Below are positions 46,182 through 57,336 of a stretch of DNA of 64,000 bases, one piece after another (positions within the stretch are counted from its first letter, which is position 1; every line of letters starts with the position of its first letter). Source of the stretch: Palaemon carinicauda (taxonomy: Eukaryota; Arthropoda; Malacostraca; Decapoda; Palaemonidae); assembly GCF_036898095.1 (NCBI RefSeq), contig NC_090767.1, positions 31,203,905 to 31,267,904 of the forward strand, read 5' to 3'. The notes under the pieces are model-generated. The model had not been told where the DNA came from. It saw only the letters and a program-made list of their open reading frames with translations, and did no database searches. A program made the position numbers and the translations under genes.

Positions 46182-49100
46182 AAGTGTTGCAGAGGGCGGA
46201 GTGTCAGGAATAACGTTAGTGGTCTGGCCGAGGAGTCGGACATAGCGGTTGCAGTGATTGCAGTAGTCGTGGCGGCAGAGGCAAGGTTGCGGAATGGGCC
46301 CTCCCCACAACCCACTATTCGTGTTGATGTATGCTTGGCCAACTTGGGAGAGTGGTCCTGCGTCCGAGCGGTGCCGGACACTGGTGCCCAGGTTTGTGTT
46401 GCAGGACCCGCTATTCTTGCGATGTTGAACATAAAACCGGCTAAGCTGAGGTTAAAGGGAGGATTGCGAGACTTCGCCAACCTGCATCTGAAGTGTTTAA
46501 GTTCAACCTCTTGCACCATAGAATACAAGGGGAGGCATACAACTCAGGAAGTATACTTCGTAAAGTCCTCCATTGATTTTTATTTATCCCTGGATGCTTG
46601 CAAGAAACTTGGTCTTGTGCCAGAAACGTTTCCTAACCATGCTCCCTTCACGGACTCTGCCCCCGCAGCAGCTAGTACAACCCTTACATTAACGGAAGCA
46701 ACTGATCAACCCGTGAGACCGTCGGCCATTCCGTTTCCCCCTAGTGAGGAGAATATTGCCAGATTAGAAAACTGGTTACTAGCCCATTTTTCAAGTACGA
46801 CTTTCAACACCGAGAGAGAACCCCTCCCGGTAATGGATGGGGAACCCCACCGTATTCACTTATTACCTGACGCAGTTCCTTACGCATGCCACACACCTGC
46901 GTCGGTACCTAAGCACTGGGAAAAGGAGGTGAAAGCCCAGTTGGAGGAGGACATCAAGAGAGGGGTTCTACAAAGAGCTCCCCCTGGAGAGCCCACGGAA
47001 TGGTGTTCACGTATGGTGGTCGTGGCAAAGAAAACGGGGCAACCCAGACGTACGGTCGACTACCAAAAACTTAATGCAAGTTGTAGAAGGGAGACGCACC
47101 ATACCCCTACACCCTTCGATATGGTATCCAGCATTCCCCTTTGCTCATACAAGACTGTGGCCGACGCCTATTGGGGATTTCACCAGGTAGAACTGGACAA
47201 GGAGAGCATACCCCTAACCACGTTCATTACACCTTGGGGTAGGTACCAATACAGAAGGACACCAATGGGACATTGTTCTGCCTCCGACGCATATACACGC
47301 CGTTTCGATGATGCCATTGAAGAAGTACCCAGGAAGTTTAAGTGTGTGGACGATACACTTCTGTACGATTCGAGCGTAGAAAGCGCCTTTTGGCATGCGT
47401 ACGACTTCCTTACTGTCTGTGCATTCAAGGGCATCACTTTGAAACCAGAAAAATTCAAGTTTTGCAAGAAAGAAGTGGAATTTGTCGGAATCGACGTCGG
47501 TTGGGACTCCTACAAGCCTTCAGAAGATTATTTATCTGCCATAAAACGTTTTTCTATGCCCCAAAAGCCCACAATATCCGACATCAGGTCATGGTATGGT
47601 TTTGTCAATCAGCTGGCCCCCTTCCTGACAACGGCGCCCATCATGACCCACTTTAGAGACCTGCTGAAGAAGCCCTCGGGCAAACAGGTTTATTGGGATG
47701 AGTACCTTCAGGAAAAGTTTCGTCAAGTGCAAGACATCGTCTGCAAGTTGGCCAAGGACGGCCTCACCTACTACGATAAGCTGCGGCCGACTGTTGCAGT
47801 CACTGACTGGAGTAAGGAGGGGGTGGGCTTCGTCATCCTCCAACAATATTGGAGTTGCACCTCCGTCGAAACCCCCTTCTGTTGTAGAGATGGTTGGAGA
47901 ATAGCACTTTGCGGCAGTCGGTTCCTCACGCCCGCCGAGTCTGGGTATGCAGCTGTGGAGGGGGAAGCCCTTGCAGTGGCTTGGTGCTTAAAAAAGGCAA
48001 GGTTGTTCATATTGGGCTGCCCGAACTTAACCATTGTCACGGACCACCGCCCCAAAGTCAAGTTACTAGGCAATAGGAGTCTCGGCGACATTACCAACCC
48101 CAGACTGTTTAGATTAAAGGAGAAAACATTATTGTATAATTTCAACGTTAAATATCTACCAGGCAAGAGAAATCATGCTGCTGACTTTCTCTCTCGTTTT
48201 CCTACCCTGAGGATGACGCCAGATGGACAGGATGCGAGCTTCAACGAAGAATTAACGATTGCCATGGTGTCAGAAATCGCAGAAAACCTACAGGAGCAGT
48301 GCACTATAGACGAGAAAACTGTTGAAGAGGCAGCCCTGGACGACCCAGCATATCAGCTGCTAGTCGCTCGAGTGAATGCAGGGGATTGGAACCCGAAGAA
48401 ATCTCAAGAAATTGCATGTTTGAGGCCCTTCTACGGCATCAGAGAACGTCTCTCTATATCTGGCAACCTGGTCACATACTGTTTCAACGACAACTGCATC
48501 CGCCTTGTCATTCCCGAAGGGCTCCGTCACCAGATAACCGCCAACCTCCATGCTGGACATCAAGGCCTAGATACAATGTTGAGGAGAGCGAGACATTCGA
48601 TCTATTGGCCAGGCATCGAGGGTGACCTCCAGTATCATCGTTCACGATGTACATCGTGCGACGCCCACGCACCATCACTTCCTGCCGAAGTCATGAAAAT
48701 GACCCCTGCCCCAGAGTATCCGTTCCAACAGACTGTCATGGACCTGTTTCAGCTCGAAGGATGCATGTATATGGCATATTGTGACAGGCTTACAGGCTGG
48801 CTAGAAATAGCCCACTTCCCCAATGGCACCTTGTCTGCAAAGGTCATGACAAAACTTAGGCATTACTTCACTCGATGGGGAGCACCCGAACAATTGTCTA
48901 CCGACGGCGGCACCAACCTGGTGAGTGAAGAGATGATGACCTTCTACAGGAGATGGAGAGTTGACATACGCCTATCATCGGCCCACTATCCGCAGTCAAA
49001 TGGGAGAGCCGAGGCCGCGGTTAAGTCCGCGAAAAGGATAATTAGAACAAGTATCAGTGGGACTGGAAGCCTCGATAACGACAAGGTATCATTGGCCATG

Positions 49101-49610
49101 CTACAATACCTGAACACGCCTTTAAGAGGTATAAATAAATCTCCGGCGCAACTGGCAACTGGGAGACAGTTACGGGATGGTGTACCGACTGCAAAACTCA
49201 AATATATGATAGACCAACACTGGAGAAAATCCATTAGAAAAAGAGAACTTCAAGTAGCAGAGAAAAATGAGAAGATAATCGAAAGCGGCAGCGACAGGAG
49301 GCTAACGCCCTTACAGCCAGGCACTCACGTTAGGATTCAGAACCAGATGACCAAGGCCTGGGACAGGCTGGGAATCATAGTCGAGCAACGACCTCATAGA
49401 CAGTACATCGTGAGACTAGATGGTAGTGGGCGTCCGTCCATAAGGAACAGAAGACACCTCAAGGTCACTGAACTGCCCGTCAATGAGACAAGAGGAGCCA
49501 CTCCTACCGACGACGAAGTGGGTCATGAGCCTAAGTTTCCCCCATCAGCGCCAGAGGTGCGGCCTCCAAGGAAGAGAGAGGCCCCTGCCTGGATGAACGA
49601 TTATGTTTAA
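46182..49610 (+). CDS. Pol of the 178-bp-LTR Ty3/gypsy element
   Basis: Uninterrupted frame in phase with gag after the UAG. Counting from 46254: protease DTGA at 42-45; RT with the unusual CVDD at 364-367 (FKCVDDTLLYD) preceded by RRTVDYQKLN and TTFITPWGRYQYRRTPMG; RNase H with TDWS (D518), E in EGEALAVAW and D in IVTDHRP; integrase HHCC (LHAGHQGL...CTSCDAH). Integrase catalytic residues are D830, D884 and E920, with DD35E spacing. The C-terminus is basic and ends KREAPAWMNDYV. CVDDTLLYD and TDWS mark a Ty3/gypsy branch distinct from the element at 1-4017, which has YLDD and TDAS. All catalytic residues are present. There is no ATG at the front, so expression needs readthrough of the gag stop or another start. 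Confidence 0.95.
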   Translation, partial: KCCRGRSVRNNVSGLAEESDIAVAVIAVVVAAEARLRNGPSPQPTIRVDVCLANLGEWSCVRAVPDTGAQVCVAGPAILAMLNIKPAKLRLKGGLRDFANLHLKCLSSTSCTIEYKGRHTTQEVYFVKSSIDFYLSLDACKKLGLVPETFPNHAPFTDSAPAAASTTLTLTEATDQPVRPSAIPFPPSEENIARLENWLLAHFSSTTFNTEREPLPVMDGEPHRIHLLPDAVPYACHTPASVPKHWEKEVKAQLEEDIKRGVLQRAPPGEPTEWCSRMVVVAKKTGQPRRTVDYQKLNASCRRETHHTPTPFDMVSSIPLCSYKTVADAYWGFHQVELDKESIPLTTFITPWGRYQYRRTPMGHCSASDAYTRRFDDAIEEVPRKFKCVDDTLLYDSSVESAFWHAYDFLTVCAFKGITLKPEKFKFCKKEVEFVGIDVGWDSYKPSEDYLSAIKRFSMPQKPTISDIRSWYGFVNQLAPFLTTAPIMTHFRDLLKKPSGKQVYWDEYLQEKFRQVQDIVCKLAKDGLTYYDKLRPTVAVTDWSKEGVGFVILQQYWSCTSVETPFCCRDGWRIALCGSRFLTPAESGYAAVEGEALAVAWCLKKARLFILGCPNLTIVTDHRPKVKLLGNRSLGDITNPRLFRLKEKTLLYNFNVKYLPGKRNHAADFLSRFPTLRMTPDGQDASFNEELTIAMVSEIAENLQEQCTIDEKTVEEAALDDPAYQLLVARVNAGDWNPKKSQEIACLRPFYGIRERLSISGNLVTYCFNDNCIRLVIPEGLRHQITANLHAGHQGLDTMLRRARHSIYWPGIEGDLQYHRSRCTSCDAHAPSLPAEVMKMTPAPEYPFQQTVMDLFQLEGCMYMAYCDRLTGWLEIAHFPNGTLSAKVMTKLRHYFTRWGAPEQLSTDGGTNLVSEEMMTFYRRWRVDIRLSSAHYPQSNGRAEAAVKSAKRIIRTSISGTGSLDNDKVSLAMLQYLNTPLRGINKSPAQLATGRQLRDGVPTAKLKYMIDQHWRKSIRKRELQVAEKNEKIIESGSDRRLTPLQPGTHVRIQNQMTKAWDRLGIIVEQRPHRQYIVRLDGSGRPSIRNRRHLKVTELPVNETRGATPTDDEVGHEPKFPPSAPEVRPPRKREAPAWMNDYV

Positions 49611-49825
49611 TTATCTCTGCTTTGATCTTGCATTTATAAAATGAAAAATTCTGTTTTATTTTACTGCACTTAGACTTGCATTGATTTCATTTACAAAATT
49701 ATATTTTGTAGGAAATTTTAAGTTAGGTTGGTGTTGCATTCACGACTCAATTTTAGTGCACATCTTACAATGCTGATGTAATTATTGTTTCATTTGAGGT
49801 TATGTTAATGCTGTCGATGTTGTTA

Positions 49826-49882
<57 letters not shown>

Positions 49883-50040
49883 CATCTGAACGTTACCATT
49901 AATTATTACGATTATGATTTACCTTATATGTCTGATGTTTTGCATTAAGGGAGTATAGAATTTTGTTTATCATACCTGCTTTTGATATTGTCATTTATAA
50001 GTTTTGAGAATATTACCCTCGTGATATTTTGGGAGGGAGA
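49611..50040 (+). other. 3' region of the LTR element with (CT)n
   Basis: AT-rich untranslated sequence containing (CT)24-like repeats at 49830-49879, ending in GGGAGGGAGA, the probable polypurine tract. No env frame. Confidence 0.8.
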
Positions 50041-50218
50041 TGTAAGATGAGGCTGCTTGCAGCGCCTAAGCTCCGCCCACATAAGTGACGTCATTGTGTA
50101 CGTCACGGGCTATCTGTATTTCCTTCCGCTGTGCATGATGCAGCAGCGTCAGTTGCGATGAAGATAAGAAACAACGCTGACTGTCATTTCTTGATCCTGC
50201 CTAGTTTAAGATCTAACA
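50041..50218 (+). repeat. 3' LTR
   Basis: 178 bp, four substitutions from the 5' LTR (near offsets 45, 58, 107 and 116). Both keep the TGACGTCA palindrome. Confidence 0.95.
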
Positions 50219-50607
50219 GGCAGGAGGTTATTTTCGGATGAACGTTCCATATTCTTGCAACTTTAAACATAATTTAAAATCTTAGTGTTTTAAATTACAC
50301 AATGCATAAGAAAAACAGAAACTTTCTTTGAATACCAGAATCTACTAAAATTATGGAATTAATAAGACTCGCTATCAATGAGAGCTTGCAAGGAGGTAAA
50401 AGGAACAGCCTACTGTCAAATACTGAGGTGGGGACGGATGGGTATTGCTGTTGTAACTCGGCGGTGAAATTATGAATTCGTTTACTTGTGATTTTTATGC
50501 AAAATATGGAGCACTTAGAGTATCCTCAAACACCCCCCCCCCCCAAAAAAAAGTGCTATTAATAGAACCTAAACCTTTACGGAATTAATAGCAAACCCTT
50601 TTCTTAG
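50219..50607. other. No gene recognised
   Basis: AT-rich right flank of the LTR element, with a C-run then A-run at 50533-50551. No match to the left flank. Confidence 0.5.
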
Positions 50608-50609
50608 CG

Positions 50610-50795
50610 GACTTAAATCGGTGACGGCTTAGTATGTGGTCTACCTTTTTCTATTCTGGTTTAGTATGCGGCCTATCTGGTTTGTTAGGTTAGGTTAGGT
50701 AAGGTTAGGATAGACCACATACTAAAACAGATAAAATTGCGTTGGCCATATTCGAAAGGTAGGCCACATACTAAACCGTCACCCTTAAATCGAAG
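50610..50795. mobile_element. MITE-like foldback with a TTAGG core
   Basis: AAATCGGTGACGGCTTAGTA, GTGGTCTACC at the left pairs with GGTAGGCCACATACTAAACC, GTCACCC at the right. A nested second pair (GTTTAGTATGCGGCCTATC and GATAGACCACATACTAAAAC) lies inside. The centre holds TTGTTAGGTTAGGTTAGG and TAAGGTTAGG. Noncoding. Confidence 0.75.
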
Positions 50796-51060
50796 GCTTT
50801 TTAGACATCTCTCTACCTGACTGAAGAAATGGAGGCTAACGTTAAACTGGAACCAGACACCCTTAACTTTATTATTACAATAACCTTAACAAGAAAATAA
50901 GTGGTGTTCCAGATGTAATTTGATTGCTCCTGATGTTGACATTTGTCCGAGACTGCATTTCTCAACTTAAGATGTTTGGAACATAAGAATTTAAATATAA
51001 AAAACCATATCTCCAAAGTAAAACAAAGAAAAGAGATACGACCTAAATGAAGGATACCAC

Positions 51061-51785
51061 CTAAGGTAGCTGCTTTGGATCGATTACGGTAGGTCGTGGC
51101 TCTGGGTCTGGTTCAACAGCTGGAGTTGGAGCGGAAGATGTTTTATCAAGGAGTAGAACCGTCGCAGGATTTTCCTGCCAAAGTCTTTCAATCAGGGTCT
51201 CAGCCATTTGTTTCACGGTGAGGTATGCGTCATTCAGCGATGGTTTGGAAGTGGCAGCAGAAGGGTTGGTGCCCATGGCTGATGTATTAGCGCTTTGTGC
51301 AGGAGCACTGGTCAGTGGTGCGACAGCAAGGGAAGGTGTAAAACTAGCAGGTGGGTCTTTAGCTTTCTTCTTCTTGGTTGCTGGTGTTCCTACAGGCACA
51401 AGGGATTAGGCCTGTATAGGAGTTCTGGTTACAGCAGGAAATGCAGCAATGGTCTTTGAAGTATTGCCCTTTGAAGAGGTGGTTCGGGCAGTTGGACGAG
51501 GTTTACACTTCATCTTTGAAAGGTCAAAGGATCCGTGCTTTTCAAAGTGGCTTCGTCCTTTTTCTAATGCAAACTCACAGTCTCTGCAGTTGCATTTGAC
51601 TTGGTGATTGAAGAAAAATTCATCCTGGACAGTTTTGCTCTTGATTTCTACAACAAGAGTGAATATGTTGACTCTGTGTCATTCACAATCCCTGTAGAAT
51701 TGCCATCTGCAGTTCTCTGAATACTTCTTGCAGTGTCTGTTCTCATTGTATAAGTGAGTCCATGCCCAGACACCTAAATAGAAGA
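51061..51785 (-). pseudogene. ORF1 family B copy, N-terminal part
   Basis: Paralogue of 35170-35887. The N-terminal frame has a few shifts, then TRTPIQA and the in-frame TAA (51406-51408). A further frame follows with PVGTPATKKKKAKD, LTVKQMAETLIERLWQENPA and DPEPRPTVIDPKQLP, stopping at 51061. The lysine run may be a nuclear localisation signal. Sequence homologous to the other copy ends about 51055, so the 3' half is missing. The shared stop in an otherwise continuing frame is notable. Confidence 0.75.
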
Positions 51786-52156
51786 CAGATATGGCAGGCA
51801 CAGACGGGAGACTGGTATCCCATGTGCATGGTAAGCTGGTAGGGGTAACTTGGTGTCCCCTGTGCCGGGTAAGCAGGTACTTGCAATGGCAGAGAGAGAT
51901 CCTCTCAGTCTGGGAACTGAGCTGAGATTGGCTTGCCTTATGCAAGGCACGGGCTCTTGCTTGTAAGACTCTTCTATGCTTGCTTGTTAGATTGTCCAGC
52001 CTTGTGCTACTATGGGTGGAGAGGGAGTTAAGCATATATGGTCAGTCTCAAGGGCATTGTCCTTCAGTTAAGGTATTATTACTGTCTCTTGCCTCTGCAA
52101 CTCATGTGTCGCCTTTGAACCTTAAGGACAGGGATAAAGTTGCATAGGCCCATGCT

Positions 52157-52222
<66 letters not shown>

Positions 52223-52325
52223 CTTCTAATTCTCTGTTCTTGATCATCCACATTTTTTTTGGTGCGAAGATTTTCCCTGATTGCACATCAACCTTTCAAG
52301 TTAAAATAGCTGTATTATATATGAA
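51786..52325 (-). other. 5' region of the family B element with SINE tail and (GA)n
   Basis: Matches 35888-36560, including GGCAGAGAGAGATCCTCTCA, the SINE-like tail (about 52016-52130), (GA)n at 52160-52218 and GATTGCACATCAACCTTTCA. It ends where the Jockey-like LINE begins. Confidence 0.7.
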
Positions 52326-53222
52326 TTTATTGGACCAGAGTTTCCACTTCTGTCTGGTGTTCCTCAGGGCAGTGTTCTCTCTCCTTCACTTTACAATTTT
52401 TATATCAGAGACACCCCTCCTCCTGCGCCAGGTTGTCTGCAAATCATGTTTGCAGATGACCACACCCAGGTAATATCTATTCCTAATAAGAACAAGCGTA
52501 TGCTGCAAATTAAAACAATCAGGGAAATACAAAAAGTAAATAATTACGAAAAGAAATGGAAAATAACAACAAACTTGAACAAATTCCAGCTCCTCCCCAT
52601 TTCAGCTAGCAGTCCTGCAGAAATCATTGTTGATAATGTTAGAATTCCATTCAAACAAAAGGCCACAATACTTGGGTGTAACTTTAAGAAATCAGGTATA
52701 CTTTCACACGTCAAAGAGAGAATAGCTGTTGCTAGAAAAACTTTTGAAAAATTGCTACGATTTAAATACTTATCAACTAAAATTCAACTCCGTTTATATA
52801 AATCTTTAGTAAGGCCGCAGTTAGAGTACCCCACCATAATATTTGGAGCAATCAGCAAAACTTCCCTTAATAAAATGCAGGCAATTCAAAATAGGGCTTT
52901 GGGGAGAGCCTACAAAGAGAGCCCTCCCTATTACAATACAATTAGGGATTTACATGCTCGTTCCACATTGGAGCCTCTTAATGTCCGGTTTCACAGGCTT
53001 GGCCAGAAAACCTGGGACAAACTTGCTTCAGACGATGACGACCTTTGCACCCGAACTAGAACTCTCACTACTGAACATACTCGTGACCATTATTGGTGGA
53101 AGAGACTGGAGCCTAGGATCAATTGCGATCCTCCTAGGCCCAGATTCATTTCATCTGATTGATTTCATTATAGATTCATTTTGCAATTAAATTGTAATTT
53201 CATTTAAGCATTGCTTCATCAC

Positions 53223-53267
<45 letters not shown>
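52326..53267 (+). mobile_element. 5'-truncated Jockey/CR1-like LINE with poly(A) tail
   Basis: Starts within RT at LLSGVPQGSVLSPSLYNFYI (frame 52326-52445 flows into the next frame), continues through the 3' UTR and ends in 42 A residues (53226-53267). This is the only poly(A)-tailed retroposon in the window; the others have simple-repeat tails. No target duplication was recognised. Confidence 0.85.
52446..53162 (+). pseudogene. C-terminal RT region of a Jockey/CR1-like LINE
   Basis: A 238-codon uninterrupted frame: catalytic FADDHTQVIS, WKITTNLNKFQLLPIS (the usual W.....N..K), ATILGCNFKKSG (LG motif), VKERIAVARKTFEKLLRF, LYKSLVRPQLEYPTIIFGAI, QAIQNRALGRAYKESPPYYN and LHARSTLEPLNVRFHRLGQK. 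These are the RT thumb and C-terminal motifs of Jockey/CR1-group LINEs. The N-terminal fingers and the endonuclease are absent by 5' truncation. The frame is otherwise intact, so the insertion is young. It sits beside the truncated family B sequence but is unrelated to it. Confidence 0.88.
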
Positions 53268-53271
<4 letters not shown>

Positions 53272-53640
53272 CATTAACCATCATACCCTACTCAAACAAC
53301 ATAATGGTGACAGTCACTCAATCAACGTAATGGTGACAGTCGATTGGTGTCCTTTTGCTTGGCGTGAACCAAAAAGCCTTTCCTATTCCTTCCTGTCTCT
53401 TCCTGTCTTGAAATAATTCTACTACTATCTAATGTCGCATGAGGGTCTGCCCCTCTCTTTTATTCTTTCCCTGTACTTCATTTTCCCCCCCTTTTCCCTT
53501 CTCCTTTCCCATCCCAGGTACTTGCCCTCGGGCTATAAACTGGATTGTATCCAGGGGTACTTATCCTTTCCCCGTATTCCCCACTTCCCTGTCCTCGTCG
53601 TACTCGTACCATAATATATGCGAAAATATATATTAGTTCA
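53268..53640. other. No gene recognised
   Basis: Pyrimidine-rich noncoding sequence with a duplicated TAATGGTGACAGTC (near 53302 and 53328). It could be the 3' UTR of another retroposon. Confidence 0.4.
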
Positions 53641-54588
53641 CGTTATATCTTTGACAGGTTGAGTATTTTTTACTCTTCCTAATAACAATGATTGTGAGAA
53701 ATAAATTGTATATCTGCACTTATTTCATCCTGTAGCCTACACCTAGGCTGACACAGTTGTCTTTGTGGACTCCTGTACCAGAACTCTACCAAATCACTGG
53801 GTTTAGTAGAAGAGAAGCTATAGACATCGCTTCCTGTAAAATCAAAGCTATAGAATTTGTAATTATACTTCATTTTCACGCCACTTGCACCAACAGTATA
53901 GTTTTTCCATTTGGTTATCATGTGTATATTGTGCACAGTCAGCCCTCTTTTTACGCGAGATCTCACTTCGCAATTTTACCTACACGCGGCAGAGATAACT
54001 GCAATACCTTTTAAATAAAAACAACTACATTTCCAATAAAGGATTTTTAAGGAGTGAAGATTTCAAATCCCTTACACTGTACGTACCTCACCCCATTTAC
54101 CTCGTTCTCCACCCAGCTCATTTCACCTCTCGCTGTATACTGTATATCCATTTACTGTAGTGGAAAAATGACAACTATATTTGAAATAAACTTAATTTTG
54201 ATTAAATTCCTGTTTCACTTAATTGTATCGTATTTGTAAATAAAAACAGCAAATTATAATATTTTCCATTGTTATGTTTATACTTTCTAAAGCAAGCGAT
54301 TAACCGTGCGTGGTCTGCCGTTGTTAACCTCAATTTTAGGATCAAATAACTCGATTATTGCTAAAATATTTGATTTAGTTTATGAAATAAGCTGTATTTC
54401 TGTTTACGAAAGTATAAAAATTGAATAATAGGTAAGTTTTAACAATGGTTACAACTTTACATCTTCGTCCTTAATGAATATGTAAACATATCTCTTGGCA
54501 AAGACGTAAACAATCCTAGTTATCAAAATTAATGTTTTTGCTTTAATATTTTGAAATAATTCTTGTTTTTATTATCACTTGCTTGCTA
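53641..54588 (+). repeat. Dispersed repeat R-A, second part
   Basis: Closely matches 41560-42490. The minus strand has an open frame (53966-53679) containing YNYKFYSFDFTGSDVYSFSS and TKPSDLVEFWYRSPQRQLC, also open at 27076-26828 and partly at 41760-41617. It ends abruptly at TTGCTTGCTA against an ORF1 family C fragment. Confidence 0.8.
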
Positions 54589-56112
54589 ATGGTAGCACCG
54601 AAGCGGCTCAGGAATGTAGTCAGTGATGGGGAAGGTGCCCCATATGCCTAAGTCGAGGGTAGGGGGTTTGGTCCCATTGACTGTGGCGATTATGTTGTTA
54701 ACAGGAACTTCATCTTGGTCTTTGCGATGTTGTTGAGAGAGGTGGCTATATCTAGTGGCCTGGAGATGGGGTATCTGGAGACGACGACTTTGCGCTGCTT
54801 CTTGGCCGGATCTAGAAGCTCCAGTGAGCTTTCTTCCAGGAGGAAACTGACACTCTCCTGATTCTTGGGGGTGAGAATGAGCTCCCCTTTGCAGTTTGGT
54901 CGAGTTGAGAAATTTGATTAGGAGTTGGCAGAAGCGAGGGTGGCAACTGTAACATAGGAAGGTTTTCCTTCAGTGGGCTGGACCATGGACTTGAGCAAAG
55001 GTGCAGCAACTGGCAGAGAGCTGGGGGATAATTGCAGTGGCTTCATTCAACAGCTGGGTGAGACATACTGTGCAGTTAAAGTCACGGTGGTGAATCCAAT
55101 CAGAGTCGAGCGGGACACTTTCAGTGGGTTTGTCAGTTTTCCGCGGCAGAGGAAGGTGGGCTGGATGTCAGGTGAGCAGGAGCTGGGTTTGGAGTAGCTG
55201 CGTTGGTTATTTCTCGGTCCAAGCTGGAGGCCGGTGGGTTCGATGAAGCCAGAGTTAGGCTAGAGGCAGGTGGGTCTGGAGGTGGCAGGCTGTGGCTGGG
55301 AGTAGGTGAGTCTTCTAGGGAAGGCTCAGCCTACAATGGTTTGACATTGTTGGCACTGACACAGGCTTTTGTAGACCCGGTCTTCTTCTTCTTCCTTGGA
55401 GGTGGGAGGACAGCTTCTCCAAACCAGCCCTCGTGCATGTGAATATTTTGTTATTTAGCAACTTTATCTGGAATATCTGGATTCCTCATTGGGAAAATTC
55501 TGCTCTTGCAGAGAGGCGGTCCCCTTCTCCTACGAGTCATGTTCAGGAAGAGTGCATCATGGAATAGAGTGCAATCATCACACCAATAATAGATCTGATA
55601 ATGGCAGGTTTTGAAGTCCACCTCAATATTCAATTTGATTATGAAATGACCCCATACATAATCTCTTGAATAAGAGTATCTGTGACATAGAATGCACCTT
55701 TCCTTGGAATCTGGTGGGCAGAAGCCCTGGCAGGGGAGGTCACTGGATTTGTAGATGGTATTACAGATGAATGTCAGAATGTAAGAGCTCATGGTAGGCA
55801 AGGCAAGGGAGCCTGGTGTCCCCTGTGCCAGGTAAGCCGATTCTTGGGCAAGCTGAGACGCCCTTCCTCTTTGAGGGCTGAGCTACGACTGATTTCATTT
55901 AAGCACACAACTACAGTATATGATTATACTGAGCATTTTATATGTAGTTAAGGCAATCCTTCCATACAAACAAAACAACTGTTTGGTTGTTATTGTGCCG
56001 TAACCAGAGAAAAGGATCCAATGTAGTACTGTCTGCCCAGTCAAAGGACCCAATAACTCTCTAGTGGTGGTATCTCATTGGATGGCTTCTGCCATGGCCA
56101 ATCTACTACTTA
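54589..56112 (-). pseudogene. ORF1 family C copy lacking the 3' half
   Basis: Minus strand: 5' UTR (56112-55802), N-terminal 116-codon frame starting MPTMSSYILTFICNTIYKSS with CHYQIYYWCDDC and TRRRRGPPLCKSRIFP (55801-55451), then GEAVLPPPRKKKKTG, the middle domain, and sequence up to the first zinc knuckle (PEPLRCYH), where it stops against R-A. Several stops. It is close to the copy at 42765-44976. As in the copy at 20395-21248, the 5' end survives and the 3' end does not. Confidence 0.82.
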
Positions 56113-56485
56113 TAAACACATTGAGAAATTCAAATATAGACGTTTTCAGATATAAAAAAATAAGGATCAATTTAAAAACTGTTTCAAAGAATAATAAAGT
56201 TAATGAATGCATGAATTATAGTTTTATGAGCTTTATATAACATAGAAATTTTACTTTCAAACTCAAATCTGCTGTTGTATGTAACAATTCATAATTAAAC
56301 TTTAAATATTGAATCGTTGATTTTGAGAAACGACAGATGATTATCTTTAAAATGTAGAGTAAGTGAAGCTCTTCCTGATAATATTAATTACGAGAAAATT
56401 CTAGTACAGATGCCTTCATTGATTCCTGTATGATACCTTAATTTCATGTCACTTGCACAAACCGTTTATTTTTCCAACTGGTTAT
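56113..56485 (+). repeat. Dispersed repeat R-A, diverged copy
   Basis: AGAAATTCAAATATAGACG, GAGCTTTATATAACATAGAA, TTCCTGATAATATTAATTAC, TCATGTCACTTGCACAAACC and CAACTGGTTATCTTG follow the R-A order with many substitutions. Confidence 0.65.
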
Positions 56486-57336
56486 CTTGTTTATTACGCG
56501 TTCCTAACCATCACCGTTGCTGCGAACTATTCGTCTTTTGACGTTTCCCCATCCAAAACCTCATCGACCAATTGGATTCGGAGCCTTTGTATATCAGCGG
56601 CCAGTTCCTTACGCGTTCATTAAAAATGGACATCAACTAATCTAACCTACAAGCCGTGTCCATACCTACTTGCCTAACTTGGGGGCTAACGCCTCCCTGC
56701 GAACCCCCTTACACTGCTGTATTCCAAGTTAGACATAATACATACAGGTGGCTGTTATTATCCATACACCCCTTGGATTCTCCATAATTTTTGTAATATG
56801 TGGGGGAAGGATATCAATCGCAAATCGTGTCGCACCAGTACTGGGATCCACTGGTATTGAAGAGGTCTGGATGTGTGCTGGTGGGTCCCAGTTCACCCAG
56901 TTCAGATTTGCGAAGGATGCGTCACATCACTTGCACTGGGTAGCGGCCGTACTGGCACGCTCACTAGTGGATGCGAGTCCTCGTTCGTAAGGTGCTGTTC
57001 CCAGTCTTACCCCACAACAGTTTTTGCTCTTTTGTTGTTCCACTTGGGAGTTGTTCATCTGGGCTCTGGATGGCAGCATTTGGTGGGTAGCATTCTCATT
57101 CACTCCAGTTTTCGAGACTATGTTGAGCTGACTCGCTCAAGTGCCCATGATCTGATCTAGGATTGGTCACAAAGCTCTTTCTGGACTTCAGTCTTCTTGA
57201 CGAGGCCCTACGACTAAACAGGGTCGTCTCGTGTCATTTTCCCGACTATCATAATTACAGCCGAGATGTACAGGTATTAATGAAAGTAACTGTAGAATAT
57301 CTGAAAATGTTTATATTTGAATTTCTCAATCGGTTT
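56486..57336. other. Unclassified sequence
   Basis: Short plus-strand frames at 56748-57160 and 57163-57375 lack recognisable domains. The end (57295-57336) is an inverted match to 56113-56155 (GAATTTCTCAATCGG). No gene is supported. Confidence 0.4.

Larger units (their letters stand above)
44977..50218 (+). mobile_element. Nearly intact Ty3/gypsy retrotransposon with 178-bp LTRs
   Basis: Two 178-bp direct repeats with TG...CA ends (TGTAAGATG...TCTAACA) enclose gag, pol, a (CT)n-containing 3' region and a purine tract GGGAGGGAGA just before the 3' LTR. The 5-bp flanks differ (CAAAC left, GGCAG right), so no target duplication is seen. The left flank is the 5' UTR of an ORF1 family C copy, and it does not resume on the right. 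Confidence 0.93.

Noticed and set aside
50690..50720. Telomere
   Set aside because: Only three to four TTAGG units lie within a foldback element and are surrounded by ordinary sequence.
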